64,000 bases of DNA, from positions 2,811,347-2,875,346 of the forward strand of contig JAPWDM010000008.1 of assembly GCA_035578155.1 (NCBI GenBank). Direction: 5' to 3'. Numbering within the stretch: the stretch's first letter is position 1; every line of letters begins with the position of its first letter. A program made the translations under genes and the position numbers. The DNA is from Brachynemurus nebulosus (Eukaryota; Arthropoda; Insecta; Neuroptera; Myrmeleontidae). The notes under the pieces are model-generated. The model was not told the DNA's origin. It saw only the letters and a program-made list of their open reading frames with translations, and made no database searches. Below are positions 1 through 11,850 of the stretch, one piece after another.

Positions 1-424
1 CCTTTTACAGAACACAATCCTGTATAAAAAAAATTATTTTCCTTAGTGATAATGTGTCATATTTTTTCCAAAAAATTTAAAAATACTAAAAATTGCTACT
101 TTTACACCCTCCATAATTCTGAAACTCTTCACTTCAGCAAGATTATGCATAGGACTATTTTTGTTCGCAATTTAATGTAGATTATTTTTGTATAGGTACT
201 TTTTGTGTTAAACTGCATAGTTTTCGAAATATTTAAAAAAAAACTGACGAAAACCGTTAATTTGCCTACTTCTACCCTCCTCCCCCCAAAACCCGACGCT
301 CAAAATGGTGTAACTTTTTTCCAAACAATATGTGGACTGTATAGAACGATTTGGAGTTGGAGTGAAACTGTTACTTTGGATGTTGAGGTTTGGGTCTAAT
401 TGAACCGTACTCTCTCTAGAAACA

Positions 425-910
425 ATGGAATTCATTTTACCTGGAATACCTAGTACTGTGTATATCCGAACGGATTGAGATACAAACTAAATGAAAAGAT
501 TTATAACGGGTACAAATCATAATACTCTTTCAAATGCGATTTTTAAAAATTTAAATATCTATTAAAAGAGTAATTTTCGTTCTAGCTAGAATTTCGAGTA
601 TCGTGTATCTCCCAACTTTTTGATGTACAAAAGAAAAAAAGAATTACAAACGGGCACAAACAAATCTTTATCGAATGCCGTTTACAAATTTTGAATATTT
701 CTAAAAACATCCAAATTCATTCTACCTAGAATTTCGAGTACCGTGTTTTTCCGAACCCTTTGAGACACAAACGAAAGTAAAAGAAGTACAAACGGATCTT
801 TATCGAATGCTATTTTCAAAATTGAAACATTTCAAAAAACAATCAAGCTGGTTCTATCTAGAATTTCGGGTACCGTCAATCTCCGAATCTTTTCAGGTAC
901 AAACGACAAT
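425..910. repeat. Diverged tandem repeat, about four units
   Basis: A motif of the form 'ctagaatttcgagtaccgtg', followed by 'ccgaa' and a 'gacacaaacg'-like stretch, recurs near 430, 577, 715 and 847, giving a period of about 130-150 bp. Units differ by many substitutions and small indels, so the array is old. No protein is supported, although short frames cross it. It may extend weakly towards position 200 and 970. Confidence 0.65.
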
Positions 911-1910
911 AATAGAGATACAAGCAGGTACAAGCGAATTTCTATTAAAATTTTTTCTTTTTAGCTACCCTTCGAGGCACAAACAAAATAATTATTATTT
1001 ATTTTTGAATTTGCAATATTTACTGGTTTTCAGTATTTTGGGATGAAATTCCACAGACCAAATTTTGCAACAATGTATTATTTTTAAACAAACATAATCG
1101 ATTCGTTACAACATAACTTCTTTTTAAACAAACAATGACGTGTTTTAATATTCACGTAATTTTTAAAATAGTTATATCTAAGATTCACAGACTCGTCTTG
1201 GTGTATGTTAACATTCACCGGTGTATCTTAACATTCGCCAATTTCGGACATTCATAGTAACATTAACATTGAAATAATTGCTTAGATAAACATATACTTA
1301 CTACCCTGCCCTCAGTCAGAGGCGGCTAGCGGCTGTTTGCACCCCCCTCCTCCTCTTAATGTAAGTAATATGATATTTTCATGTTGAAATTATTATTAAT
1401 AATATTGAAGCATTAATTTAAACATGTACTAGTGTTATGTATATACAAAAGTATTGAAAAACTCGCAGCTGGAATTGAAATGAAAATATTGTAAACATGT
1501 TTAACCCATTAAGACTTAACTGTTTTGATGTTAGCACTGACTAAGCGAATATATTCAAGATTAATTTATTTTGATGGCACCTTTAAATACTTAATAGGGT
1601 AAGAGACCCGATGACCGATCACTATTTTTAGCTGTATCATTAAATTAGCTTAAAAAAATTAAAAAATAAACAAAACACCCATTTTTTTTTCTTAATAAGT
1701 ATGAAACCAAGTTTTTTTAATCCAATGGATATGTTTTTAAGAAAATATAAGCCAAAAATTTTGATTTATTAATGTTTTTGTTTTATAATTTGTTGACGTC
1801 TATGAAAAAATGGACAGATTATATTAACCTCCTTTGAAAGATCAATACACTGACCCCTATGAAAAATCGCGCATTAAGGTACATGACATACAGTACTACA
1901 AATTTTCTAC

Positions 1911-2061
1911 TATCGAATATTTGAACCATTCTCTTCCAGCCACTTTGACACTCTATCCACTACTAGGTGAGGCTCTATGTTATAGAGTATTATCATAGAG
2001 TGACATCTAGTAAAACATAGAACGTCAAAGCAAAAGCCAAGAATGGTTTAAATATTCGATA
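1911..2061. repeat. Imperfect inverted repeat (MITE-like hairpin)
   Basis: The left arm begins 'tatcgaatatttgaaccatt' and the right arm ends with its near complement 'aatggtttaaatattcgata'. The arms pair over much of about 150 bp, with a short central palindrome around 'ctctatgttatagag'. No clear target duplication was seen, so the class is unknown. Confidence 0.55.
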
Positions 2062-2489
2062 AAATAAACCACTAAAATCACAATTTCGTTTCGCTCTCTG
2101 CTGATGTTTTAAAAAAACATTGTGTAAGTTCTGACTCAGCCGTTAACCATTGTGAATTTTTTAAGGAATATAAAGTATTGTCTATTTTTCAGCAAATGTG
2201 ACTATAATTATTGCAGGACATATAATTTGTATACGTACATATTTTGAAAATAAAACGAATACCACTCTTTTTTTCCTTTCAGAATTTTGCAGTTTCTTCT
2301 CAAAAAAAGTAAAATTTTATTATCAATATTATAGTTTGATGATGATAATTATTTGAAAACGTTACTACGGATACCACCGGTTATTGCATTGATTACTATA
2401 TTACAGAATACGATTTGATCGTATACTGGTCGTATCTGGGTGCTTCATTTATAAATTGATAAAGTGAGTCTATAGGATATAATTATATA

Positions 2490-2773
2490 ATATCGCTCAT
2501 TTGCCAGAAGCGTGACATAACTCAAAAATCACCCTTATTGAGTTAAGGGTACAGACGGTCACGGAAAATGTAATTCTTTTTGCTAGCAAAACGACATCAC
2601 GTTAGATACTAGTACACATAAATGAGAGAACGAAAGAGGTTATGACTTTATACTCTATCGCACTTTTTCAATTGATTGCCATAAGTACTCTTTTTATTAT
2701 TAAAACTTTAAACCATCGCACTGAAAAACAGGTTTTTTTGAGTTATGTCAAGCTTCTCGCAAATGAGCGATAT
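2490..2773. mobile_element. Short TIR element (MITE), unclassified
   Basis: Terminal inverted repeats of about 38 bp: the left end starts ATATCGCTCATTTGC and continues through a 'gacataactcaaaaa' block. The right end is the complement, ending GCAAATGAGCGATAT. The flanks are AT-rich, so a TA or longer duplication cannot be separated from the terminal palindrome. The inside is noncoding. Confidence 0.65.
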
Positions 2774-2887
2774 GTATGTGTATGTCTTTTGGTCTATGGT
2801 TATTACCGATTTTAAAAATTTTTTCACTGCTAGAGAGCTAAGGCTGTTTTAAACGGATACTGACTGATTGTTATATGAAATTCGCCG

Positions 2888-2932
2888 TGGAAATTCGTTA
2901 TATTATGCAGTGGCTGTGACAGGAGTAATTCT
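2888..2932 (+). repeat. Fam-C terminal fragment
   Basis: A diverged match to the Fam-C end 'ggaaattcgctatgttatgc' followed by the 'gctgcgacaggggtat' block. Only the last ~45 bp of the family are present. Confidence 0.5.
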
Positions 2933-3357
2933 TACTTTCCATTCTCATTATGGCACTTTGATGGGTATTTTTTTCTAAAAAAAGAGAAAGTCACAAAAAC
3001 AGGAAATCGCATAAAAAAAGATCGTGTAAACGGAGTTTATGTTATATACGCAGAAAAGCAAATTTTCAATACCTAGGTGAAAAATATTTGGTTTTACAGA
3101 CACAAAAACATTCTCTTCATTCACTTCATTCCTTCACATAAATTTATGAATTTCGTGTTAGAACAGGTGACGTTAGAAAAAAAATGTTTTCATTTTTTTG
3201 CGAGTAAAACAAAACACAACAAGTAATACATTTCCTCCATTGGTACACAAGTAATACATCCTTCGATTTCAAATTTTCTAAAATTGAATATTTTCTCCTA
3301 CATACAAGTCTTGAATAACAATAGTATTTTACAATATAAGTTCGGTAAGTTGCCTTT

Positions 3358-3424
3358 ACTGATCGAGAAAATGTTGCGAAAACGAGACCCGCAGGGTCGA
3401 GTTTTTGCAATTTTCGAGATCAGT
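3358..3424. repeat. 67 bp hairpin
   Basis: The two halves are close reverse complements: ACTGATCGAGAAAATG at the left and a matching arm ending TTTTCGAGATCAGT at the right. They meet at a GC-richer centre, 'gacccgcagggtc'. TA lies just outside each end, so it may be a tiny TA-target MITE remnant. A structured RNA is an alternative that sequence alone cannot support. Confidence 0.6.
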
Positions 3425-3429
3425 ATATG

Positions 3430-4950
3430 CACTTAACGCATCGTGTATTGTATAATATTTTTTGCACGATCGATTTAAAATAATTAAAGAATAAAAATAT
3501 GTTAAATAAAAAATAAAATTCGGATAATATAGGTAAAATTTATATTTCTATGTTATGACGTAGAATTCCATGAATAAATATTATAAATATTCATAACAAC
3601 TAATACGAATCTTTGTAGTGACAATTGACAACTATATTTGTAAATAAAAAATTAAGTGTCAATATTTCACTGGCGTGAATATTTTTTTTGAATTTTCTAT
3701 TAAAACAATTGAGGAAAAAGTTTGTTAAACTATAATATTAGTGCTGAGAATAATGAAATTGGCGAAGCATTTTATTTTTGGCTGCAAATTTATTTTCATA
3801 AAATGAAAGGAAGATTACGAAAACCTCCGAAAATTTTAATGATTGAACGACCTTTTGAAATGTCAACAATAATAATATTAATGTGCAAACTAGTGAAAAT
3901 TTTCATATTAATCGATTTATTTTCCTAATTGTTCAAATTGTACTTTTAATTTCAATATAAATAAATAATTACAATCATTTTTGAGCTAATTTCACTTACC
4001 ACACTCCTATTTATAATATAGCAAATCTAAGTTGACAATAAGGGCAATAAAATTTTACAAGTCAGTTTTACACTGGAACAAAATATTTAGTGAATATAGT
4101 CGTTGTTAGAGTTGGATGTTTTTTTTTTTTCTTTATATTGTGGTTTTCGATATAATAATGTGTCGATTAGCAAAAAAAATGGGGTATGTGTTGTCAGGCA
4201 TTACATTGTTCTTAACTGCTCTAAAATTACAGTCACTACGGTAACTGTTTGCTATGATTTTGTATTTTGATTTTTCAGTTTATATTAAAATATATTTCGA
4301 TTTAAATGTGCTATTTATTCTGTCATAATTCTACTTACCTTTAAGCTACATTTTTTAATTCAAATGTACATATTTAACCAAATACAGAAAAAAATGTATA
4401 TTTAATTCCAATAAATCAATTTTTGTTCCTGTTTTGTGTTTATTTTCAAATTTATTGTTAAATTTTAATTTAAAAATTTTAATTTATGCCACATAAGTGT
4501 CAAATGTATTGTACAAATTGTATGTATGTGTACAAATTTATTTTATTAATTATTTCTTATTATTCTCCAAAAATTTGTTTTAAAAACTTTAAATATCAGT
4601 TTTTGAATGTATTTCATTTCTGCACGATATTTTTTTTTTTTTGTATGTAAATCCTACTTTGGAAATTAGGTCAACTAGACAAAGATGAATTTATCTGATT
4701 TACCATATTCGTTGTCCTTTATTACTAACAGCCAATCATAATTTTTAAAATTTTATGGCCAGTCAACTTTCTTCTGGAAGTTGGTGGATAATACTTACCA
4801 CGCATCTATTTCACTTACCGCACTGTTATTTTTTGGTTTCCATGGATATAAACAAACGTTCGGGAAATGTAACTTACCAGCATTGTCAACAGCATCGGTA
4901 AATGCATGAAAATACACGATCGTGCAAAAAATATTTTACGCAAAGACAAT
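3430..4950. other. AT-rich stretch, no gene seen
   Basis: No convincing coding frame. The only structure noticed is a ~20 bp inverted pair, 'atattttttgcacgatcg' near 3456 and its complement near 4918, which could be eroded ends of an old ~1.5 kb element. Homopolymer A and T runs are common. Confidence 0.4.
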
Positions 4951-5111
4951 AAATACCTCTGTCGCAACATCCTGCATAACAATGCGAATTTCCGTTTATT
5001 ATAACAATTAGTTTTTCTCGGAAATCAGCGCACATAGAATAATGTTTTTATGTAGGTAATTTTTCTCCTCTATTTTTTTAGTGATGTAAAAAAAAATGTT
5101 CCAAAAAGCTT
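4951..5111 (-). repeat. Fam-C fragment, left of the Fam-B insertion
   Basis: Begins 'aatacctctgtcgcaacatc', a diverged form of the Fam-C end, and continues with the family's internal 'ttttctcggaa' and 'gatgtaaaaaaa' blocks. It stops at the TTAA where the Fam-B foldback starts. The other end of the same repeat appears at 7037-7120, so the foldback seems to have landed inside a Fam-C copy, with the centre since lost. Confidence 0.6.
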
Positions 5112-5399
5112 TTAAGGTACCATCATAGTGTGATCAGCCGAAAAATAGTCAATTTTCGTAATTTTTTTGTCGGATGGATAGGATGGGGGAATGGGGATGA
5201 ATTTTTTTTTTACGCTCAATACCACTATTTAACAATAAAAAATAGTTATTTACAAAAGCAAAAACTTCAAGAGAATTTATTATAACCAAGGGAAATGTGC
5301 CAAAAATAAATATGCTTGATATTTTTAGAATATATATATGCACCTGCGACCACAGAATACGACACTTTCTCGTTTTTTGCTAACCTACAGACATGAAAA

Positions 5400-5867
5400 A
5401 TGTGTTTCGTAGCCAGTGAGAATAAACACAATTGCAGAATTTTCAAAAAAAAAAAAAAAATTGCACAGTTTCGAAATTTACCTAATTGTGACCAATATAC
5501 TGGCCACTGTTTTAGACGATCATCAGCTTCACTGTTAATCGACACTGGTGTAGATATATCGATACCTAAGCACCATGGTGGGTGGAAATCTAGTACTGTT
5601 GCAGAGGGCTACGTAGAAAATTCAATTGAAAATAAGAAAGAAATTTCAATTAAAATATTAGCAGGAACAAAAGATTCTTTAGAAACATCTTCAAATGTGC
5701 AGGAAATTACAAATATAAGTAAAGAAAATTCTCCCCTGACCCCTGTAAATTTTAGTAAAGTAAAAAATTGTATTATTAACCCTAGAATCATACGTACACG
5801 TCAAAACGACGTACGAACTTCTCTACCTGCTCCAATACTACGACTTGTTGTTACTTGTTTGCCGTGA
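5400..5867 (+). pseudogene. Crypton-like tyrosine recombinase, C-terminal fragment broken by a MITE
   Basis: An open frame of 155 codons whose residues ~21-100 look like the C-terminal catalytic part of eukaryotic tyrosine recombinases of the Crypton/DUF3504-like type. These enzymes cut and rejoin DNA through a tyrosine. Visible motifs are H36-x-x-R39 in YTGHCFRRSS, H59-G-G-W62, and the presumed nucleophile Y71 in VAEGYV, in the order expected for the RHRY set. The first catalytic Arg and the N-terminal DNA-binding part are missing. A run of about 16 A at 5446-5461 just upstream probably hides a slip or a lost exon boundary. The Fam-A MITE enters at TTAA 5776-5779, and the last ~30 residues of the frame are MITE sequence. 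Without the MITE the frame would continue about seven codons to a TAG near 6695. Almost certainly inactive. Family assignment is from memory of the motif, without a database search. Confidence 0.7.
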
Positions 5868-6676
5868 GATTTCTGTTATCTAATTTATTTGTTATTATAA
5901 CACACCACATATATTTTTTTTGTTTATAGTCATTGTCGTTTTGTTTGTATTGAAATAGTGTCCGTCAAAAGCACGTCGATGTATGATTAACGTATGTTTT
6001 TTTTTGCACACTACATATAAAAGTTTTCCTAATTTTTTTTTAAATTTATTAAAGATATGCATGTTATAATTAATTTATTCAATGATTATGATAATGTGAG
6101 AGATGATTACAGCTGTTTGACTTATAGAGACGACATAATACTGAAGTTTTAATATATTGAATCGAAAACTAAAGAATGCGTTTCAAGTGACTTAATAAAA
6201 GATTAACAATTTATTTTGTGGAAAATATTTTAATTTTTATTATTTTTTTTGAGATCTTATTCGAAAAATTACTAAAAAATTTTAGAAAATTTATAAATGT
6301 GCCGAATGGGGAAACAACTACATATCTATAGGAATATTTATGACTGAGGAATTTCACATTCTGTAAAGTCACACATGTCCACTGACTCATAATAGTTCAT
6401 AAATTAATTATTACAATTGATGTATTTATCTATTTTTTAATTTTTATAATGAAAATATGCTTTGATAAAAAGATTAAAAAAATTAATAAATATTTACATT
6501 AAGAAATTTTTCCAAATCCAATTTTTTTAAATATTTTTTTCGCTTTTGTAGTATTGTTATGAAACAAAAAGTGTTTTTTGCAAATAAACTCTAAAACTCT
6601 CCGTAAAAAGTCCATCTGTCAAAATGACGTCGATGTATGATTAACGTTTCTCGTAGACCAACGTATGATTCTAGGG
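5780..6676. mobile_element. Fam-A MITE copy 1 (piggyBac-like), 897 bp
   Basis: The ends are CCCTAGAATCATACGT and its complement, flanked on both sides by TTAA (5776-5779, 6677-6680). A TTAA duplication with CCY termini is the established signature of piggyBac-superfamily elements. There is no transposase inside. A motif of the form GTCAAAACGACG recurs three times in the same direction (about 5800, 5963 and 6618). The element is inserted in the recombinase frame. Confidence 0.85.
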
Positions 6677-7036
6677 TTAACATTTATAATAAATGTGTGT
6701 AGGTAAGCCGCTATGAACCTATGGGAGTTTTTTTCTTTTTTTGAAATTTGAAAAAATAGCGGTGGTTTGAATAAAAAGTACAAAATTTTTTATAGTTTTC
6801 CATATAGAAAAATAGGAAGATTTCAAAAAAAAAAAAAAAAACTCCCATAGGTACAGAACGGCTTATCTACAAATTGATAATCTATTTAACTTTTTTTTTT
6901 TCAAGAAAATTATAATAAATATAAAACTTTTTTAAAAAATTATAATAATTAAAAAAAATAAATAAAAATGAACAAAAAAATATTTTTCGCGAAAATTGAT
7001 TATTTTTCGGCCGATCACACTGTGATGTTGCCATAA

Positions 7037-7120
7037 AATAAATTTCTGTCACAGTCTCGGGTTCAAGTCATGCCATAACGGTGGTCGTAATAGCTGAATT
7101 TTCGATTCGAAAATTCGCTA
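7037..7120 (-). repeat. Fam-C fragment, right of the Fam-B insertion
   Basis: Carries the family's 'aatttctgtcacagtctcgg', 'gtaatagctgaattttc' and terminal 'aaaattcgctaaaa' blocks, in the same orientation as 4951-5111. It is the distal remainder of that copy. Confidence 0.6.
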
Positions 7121-7569
7121 AAAGAATATATTTCTTGATTCTTCTTGAACGTGGTTTAACAAAACATTACGCAGACACATTTTTTGATTAAGTTAACCTT
7201 ATTATTATTATTATTTTAGAGGTAGGTTGGGAAACGTTTATTAAAAATTTCCTCAATCATTTTTTTTATGTTATATGTCATTACGTAAAGGAAATAATAG
7301 CTGACTCTACATAATATAGTTCATCCTTTTTAATATTCCAATCACGTAACGTTTTATATTCCACCATTCTCTATGACGTAATATTATTCGATTATTGCCC
7401 AATTGAAAAACACCCACTGTATTCAAATATATTCTATGTATGATGTAATATTATGTTCTATACATCAGAAATGGTCATCCTTTTTTTTAAAAAAAAAAAT
7501 TTAGATTGTATTTATGCATACACAGTGATATGACTTCTAACTTTTATCCTTTTCCGGTACCGAAGAAAG

Positions 7570-7890
7570 ATATTGAAACCCTTAGTTCCCTTTTAGCGAA
7601 TTTTCAGAATGAAAATTCAGCTATTACAGCAGCTCTTATGGTAAGACCTAAGCCCGGGACTATGGCAGAAATTTGTTTTGGAGCCTCTAGAACCCGAAAA
7701 TCTACTTCACTAAAATTTATATATATATAAATATATATATATGTATTTATGTGTGTACACGATAACTCTCGAACAAAACGTTTAATGCTTATGAAATTTG
7801 GTGTGTAGGTTTGAATTCGATTTCGCTCGCCTAAGTTCGTTAGCCAGACACATCCGATGCCACAGACCGGATATTTTGGGCTTTAAAGTC
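7570..7890 (+). repeat. Fam-C partial copy
   Basis: Starts with the hairpin end 'agcgaattttcagaatg', then 'aagcccgggactatggcag', a short (TA)n at about 7718-7742, and the 'cgataactctcgaac' block. It loses similarity after about 7880, so the distal third is missing. The short frame 7506-7730 is repeat sequence and not a gene. Confidence 0.65.
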
Positions 7891-9305
7891 TTTTTTTGTG
7901 TTTTTTGATCAGAATTTATAACTTTTTCAAAAATTTTGTTATACTATCAAAAAAATTGTAAGAAGTTATATTAGCGAGCTTTTTAAACTTTTCCTCTGTA
8001 TAAACTGGTTTTCAAGAAAAATCAAAAATAATTTTTATATAGAGTCTCTTTTTATCGTATTATCTCTTTCTGTTGTATTGGAAAAATCCTATTTTTATTT
8101 ATTTTGATTATACACGTATTTTAAGGGTATTACTACACTTAGTACTTCTACTACCTATCATATTTCAAATTTCTTTGGATAAATATTCAGAATAATGCCT
8201 TAATAAATTTCTACGGTTATATAAATGTAATATTATTAAATTTAATTAATTAAACTATAATATTTCTTTGATTAAATAAAATTTTAAAATTATATTTTTT
8301 GTAGTGCACAAATAGCCTTATGCATTTGTAAACATAATATCTTTAGTACAAGTAGATTAGATTTGTTATTTTGTTTTCGAAAATTTATTTTTGCTTTCAA
8401 ATTCAAATTGTAGTAGAATTGATTTTTTTTTCTAAATACTGCACATTATTTTAATCTCTTTATTTAACACATTACGTTAAAAAATTATAATAATATTTTT
8501 AAAATTATTAATATTTTTAATAATTTAATTATTTAAAAAAATTCTTTAAATATATTTAATAATTTTTTATTTTAAAAATTCTATTGTGTCAGCGTTTTTA
8601 ACCAGATAGCACCACAGGTATGTACAATACTGCCAAATTAGCTTGAATTTAAACTAATATTTCAACAATCACAATTTCAAATCAACTCGTCTTTGTGTTG
8701 AAATGTTGACATATAGATTCGGTGCTGATGTTTGACTGATATTTGAGAAAAATAGGTAATAATTCATGTTAATTTATATATTACATTTTTAAAATCAAAT
8801 AGTAATTAATATTTGTCCTATTATTTGTTTTTTGTTTTGTTTTATATAGGTAAAAAATTTAAAACCACATTAAAAATTACATGAAACCGTGAAGCAAATG
8901 TTATTTATATACGAGAAGAATATAGCTAAAATAAAAAAGAAAATATAAATTCTAAACAGGCAATTATTAATAGAATTTGTCAACATAATAAGGTAAATAC
9001 ATATCTATTAAAAACTGTGGATTTTGTGATTGAATTTTTTCTAATAATTTGAATGTACATGTTAAAAGGTTAGAGCAATACTTTTATGTATTATAAATTC
9101 CTATTTAAAACATGGATGGTGAATTTAAAGATATAATAAGAAGAAAAAGAGAGCACACAGTAAACTAAAAACTTGGATTAAGAAGGAAAACATCAACTAA
9201 GTACATGCCGGATAAGCCCTTGAATAAAGGTCCAACTTTAGTTTTGTTTCCGTGTCGAATGGTTATTTTCTTCAGCAAGAGAATTTAAAAAGGTAAAATC
9301 GTCGG
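7890..9305. other. AT-rich stretch, no gene seen
   Basis: Mostly A/T runs and short self-complementary tracts (for example around 8480-8580). No domain, RNA gene or bounded element was recognised. Confidence 0.4.
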
Positions 9306-9691
9306 TACACAGAAAGAGTGACACAGTTCAAAAAAAAAAAAAAAAAACAGCTACTTCAATATCTCTATTCAAAAGTTTTATTATTTACTTCAAAAGTTAT
9401 CATAGTTTCGGATTTCTAAAATTTTCAAAATTTTTTTGGAGATAACCCGTTGGTACTCACCTTGTATTCCAACAATAAAAATAACAAGTTAACTTTGATA
9501 ACATTAAAGATTTTGATAAAAAAAATTCGCTACTTTGAAGTAAGGAAAAAACGACAAAACCGCCTTCTAGCGGTTAATTTTGGAAGTAGCAATATGTCGT
9601 TCTGGGACATAAAAATATGCAAATTTTGCTATACATTTACACAATAAACTCGAAAATGTAAATTTTTGAGTTGTGTCACTCTTTCGGTGTA
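9306..9691. mobile_element. TA-flanked MITE with CACAGAAAGAGTGACAC ends
   Basis: The left end is TA then CACAGAAAGAGTGACAC. The right end is the complement, GTGTCACTCTTTCGGTG then TA. The flanks 'gtcgg' and 'ccgtcg' lie outside the TA. A TA duplication with CAC termini fits a Tc1/mariner-type non-autonomous element of ~386 bp. The frame at 9450-9647 shows no recognisable protein. Confidence 0.75.
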
Positions 9692-9956
9692 CCGTCGAAA
9701 TGTTTTGTTACGTTTGGAAAATAAATTCCGTTCTAAATTTTTTTTCGTAACCGTTAAAAAATTTAGCTCAAAATATTAAATTCAGTATTGGTAAGGCAAA
9801 GATTCTCAGTTGCGCCTCTGGTGGTAAAATTAGAACTAGTGTCAAGTAAAAATACGTATATGTTTAATTGGTGATAAAAATACACATAATTTGTATAATA
9901 GATATTTCACCGGTCATTTCTCTCACCGGCCCTGTACATAAACGCATCTGTTATTA

Positions 9957-10530
<574 letters not shown>

Positions 10531-10535
10531 ATTGG

Positions 10536-11850
10536 CTTAAGCTAGTTGGTCCGAAAAACAATTTTTCAAAGGATTTTAACGAAACATCTCTAGATGTTTA
10601 TTTAATTCGATACCAATAATATGAGCCTATACCGAAAAAAAAATTTACCGTCCCAATTTTGAGAAAAACGTTTGATTTCAAAGTTTTGTAATTTTAACAC
10701 GGGCTCTTCTGGCGAAACTCTATTTTTTTTTTTTCAATAAAATGAAAACGTGTCAAAGGAATTTGATAAAAATTTAATTAATATTATAAAATACAAAGTT
10801 ACAAACCATATTTAATAACAAATAAAAATTATTCACTACGCGGTTCTGATACCTTAGCACCCCAGCAATTACTTTTTGAAATTTTATCTTCTCATATCGT
10901 TAGTTCGTCGTTTGTTCTTTATTGTTCATCATTTATTATTGTTTGTTCGTATATTGTTTATTTATAAAAAATTACATAAAAATGCAAACTCAGACTAGCG
11001 CCCCCACATACTAATTATGGTTTTTTTTATTTCTACTGGCCTTTTATTATGAATAAACGTTTGTTTTTATATAAACGACGTTTGTTCTATCATCAAAGTG
11101 ACTTCTTTCGGCTTTAATTAACAATTTTTACATTTTTTAATTAGTTCAATTGTCATGGCATAGTAGTAGCATTGCGCATGCGCCAATTTTACTTTTAAGC
11201 GGTTCTCATCAATTAGCGGATGCGCAATGCTACTACTATGCCAAGACAATTGAATTAATTAAAAAATGTAAAAAATTGTTAATTAAAGCCGAAAGAAGTC
11301 ACTTTGATGATAGAACAAACGTCGTTTATATAAGAACAAACGTTTATTCATAATAAAAGGCCAGTAGAAATAAAAAAAAACCATAATTAGTATGTGGGGG
11401 CGCTAGTCTGAGTTTGCATTTTTATGTAATTTTTTATAAATAAACAATATACGAACAAACAATAATAAATGACGAACAATAAAGAACAAACGACGAACTA
11501 ACGATATGAGAAGATAAAATTTCAAAAAGTAATTGCTGGGGTGCTAAGATATCGGAACCTCACTACGCCGTTTTTGAAATATAATTTATAAACATCATTT
11601 TACAACAATGCTCTTATATTGCTACAACTTAAGCGCGCGGAAATAAAAAATAAAAAAACAAGTGGTATACAAATATAATAACTGAAGAATGTATTAACAT
11701 CTCTAAAACAATATCCAGAAGAAATTATGACTGTTGAAAATATTTTAAAAATCATTTTGAATTCGATTTCTCAAAACGACTTTGAGCGGTTCAAAAGCAT
11801 TCAAAAATATCGCTTCGCTGCGAATAATATTTTCAAGTCTCTCAGCTTGA
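10536..11850. repeat. Fam-F repeat, copy A (with foldback insertion)
   Basis: The segments 10536-10841 and 11560 to roughly 11700 match 26530-26721 and 28038-28280 (copy B), for example 'tttttcaaaggatt', 'aatgaaaacgtgtcaaagga' and 'tgaaatataatttataaaca'. Copy A is interrupted by the foldback at 10842-11559, which copy B lacks. Copy A lacks the LTR found in copy B. The extent beyond 11700 is uncertain. Confidence 0.7.
10842..11559. mobile_element. Foldback element with 9 bp target duplication (MULE-like)
   Basis: Almost the whole 718 bp is two arms of ~330 bp with a loop of about 45 bp near 11195. The ends are GGTTCTGATACC and GATATCGGAACC, inverted. The direct repeat TCACTACGC flanks it at 10833-10841 and 11560-11568. 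The paralogous site near 28131 has the same sequence once (TCATTACGC) and no insert, confirming the duplication. Long arms with 9 bp duplications are known for Mutator-like elements, including Drosophila foldbacks. That class is inferred from structure alone. No transposase is present. Confidence 0.8.

Larger units (their letters stand above)
5112..7036. mobile_element. Fam-B foldback element carrying a tyrosine recombinase relic
   Basis: The left end, TTAAGGTACCATCATAGTG, is followed by 'atcagccgaaaaatagtcaa'. The right end is the inverted counterpart, with 'gattatttttcggccgatca' then 'cactgtgatg'. The right arm (from about 6695) matches the full foldback at 51701-52357, including the 'gtaagccgctatg' and 'ggtttgaataaaaagtac' blocks. 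Between about 5240 and 6695, where the other copy has ordinary arm sequence, this copy instead holds a recombinase reading frame and an inserted Fam-A MITE. The right outer TTAA is not preserved. Whether the recombinase belongs to the family's autonomous form or was captured cannot be decided from this window. Confidence 0.65.

Noticed and set aside
425..910. CRISPR-like regular repeats
   Set aside because: The units are long, diverged and contiguous with no spacers, in an evidently eukaryotic sequence.
1316..1350. hAT-like end ('cagaggcggctagcgg')
   Set aside because: Only one end is visible, with no partner or duplication. Too short to call.
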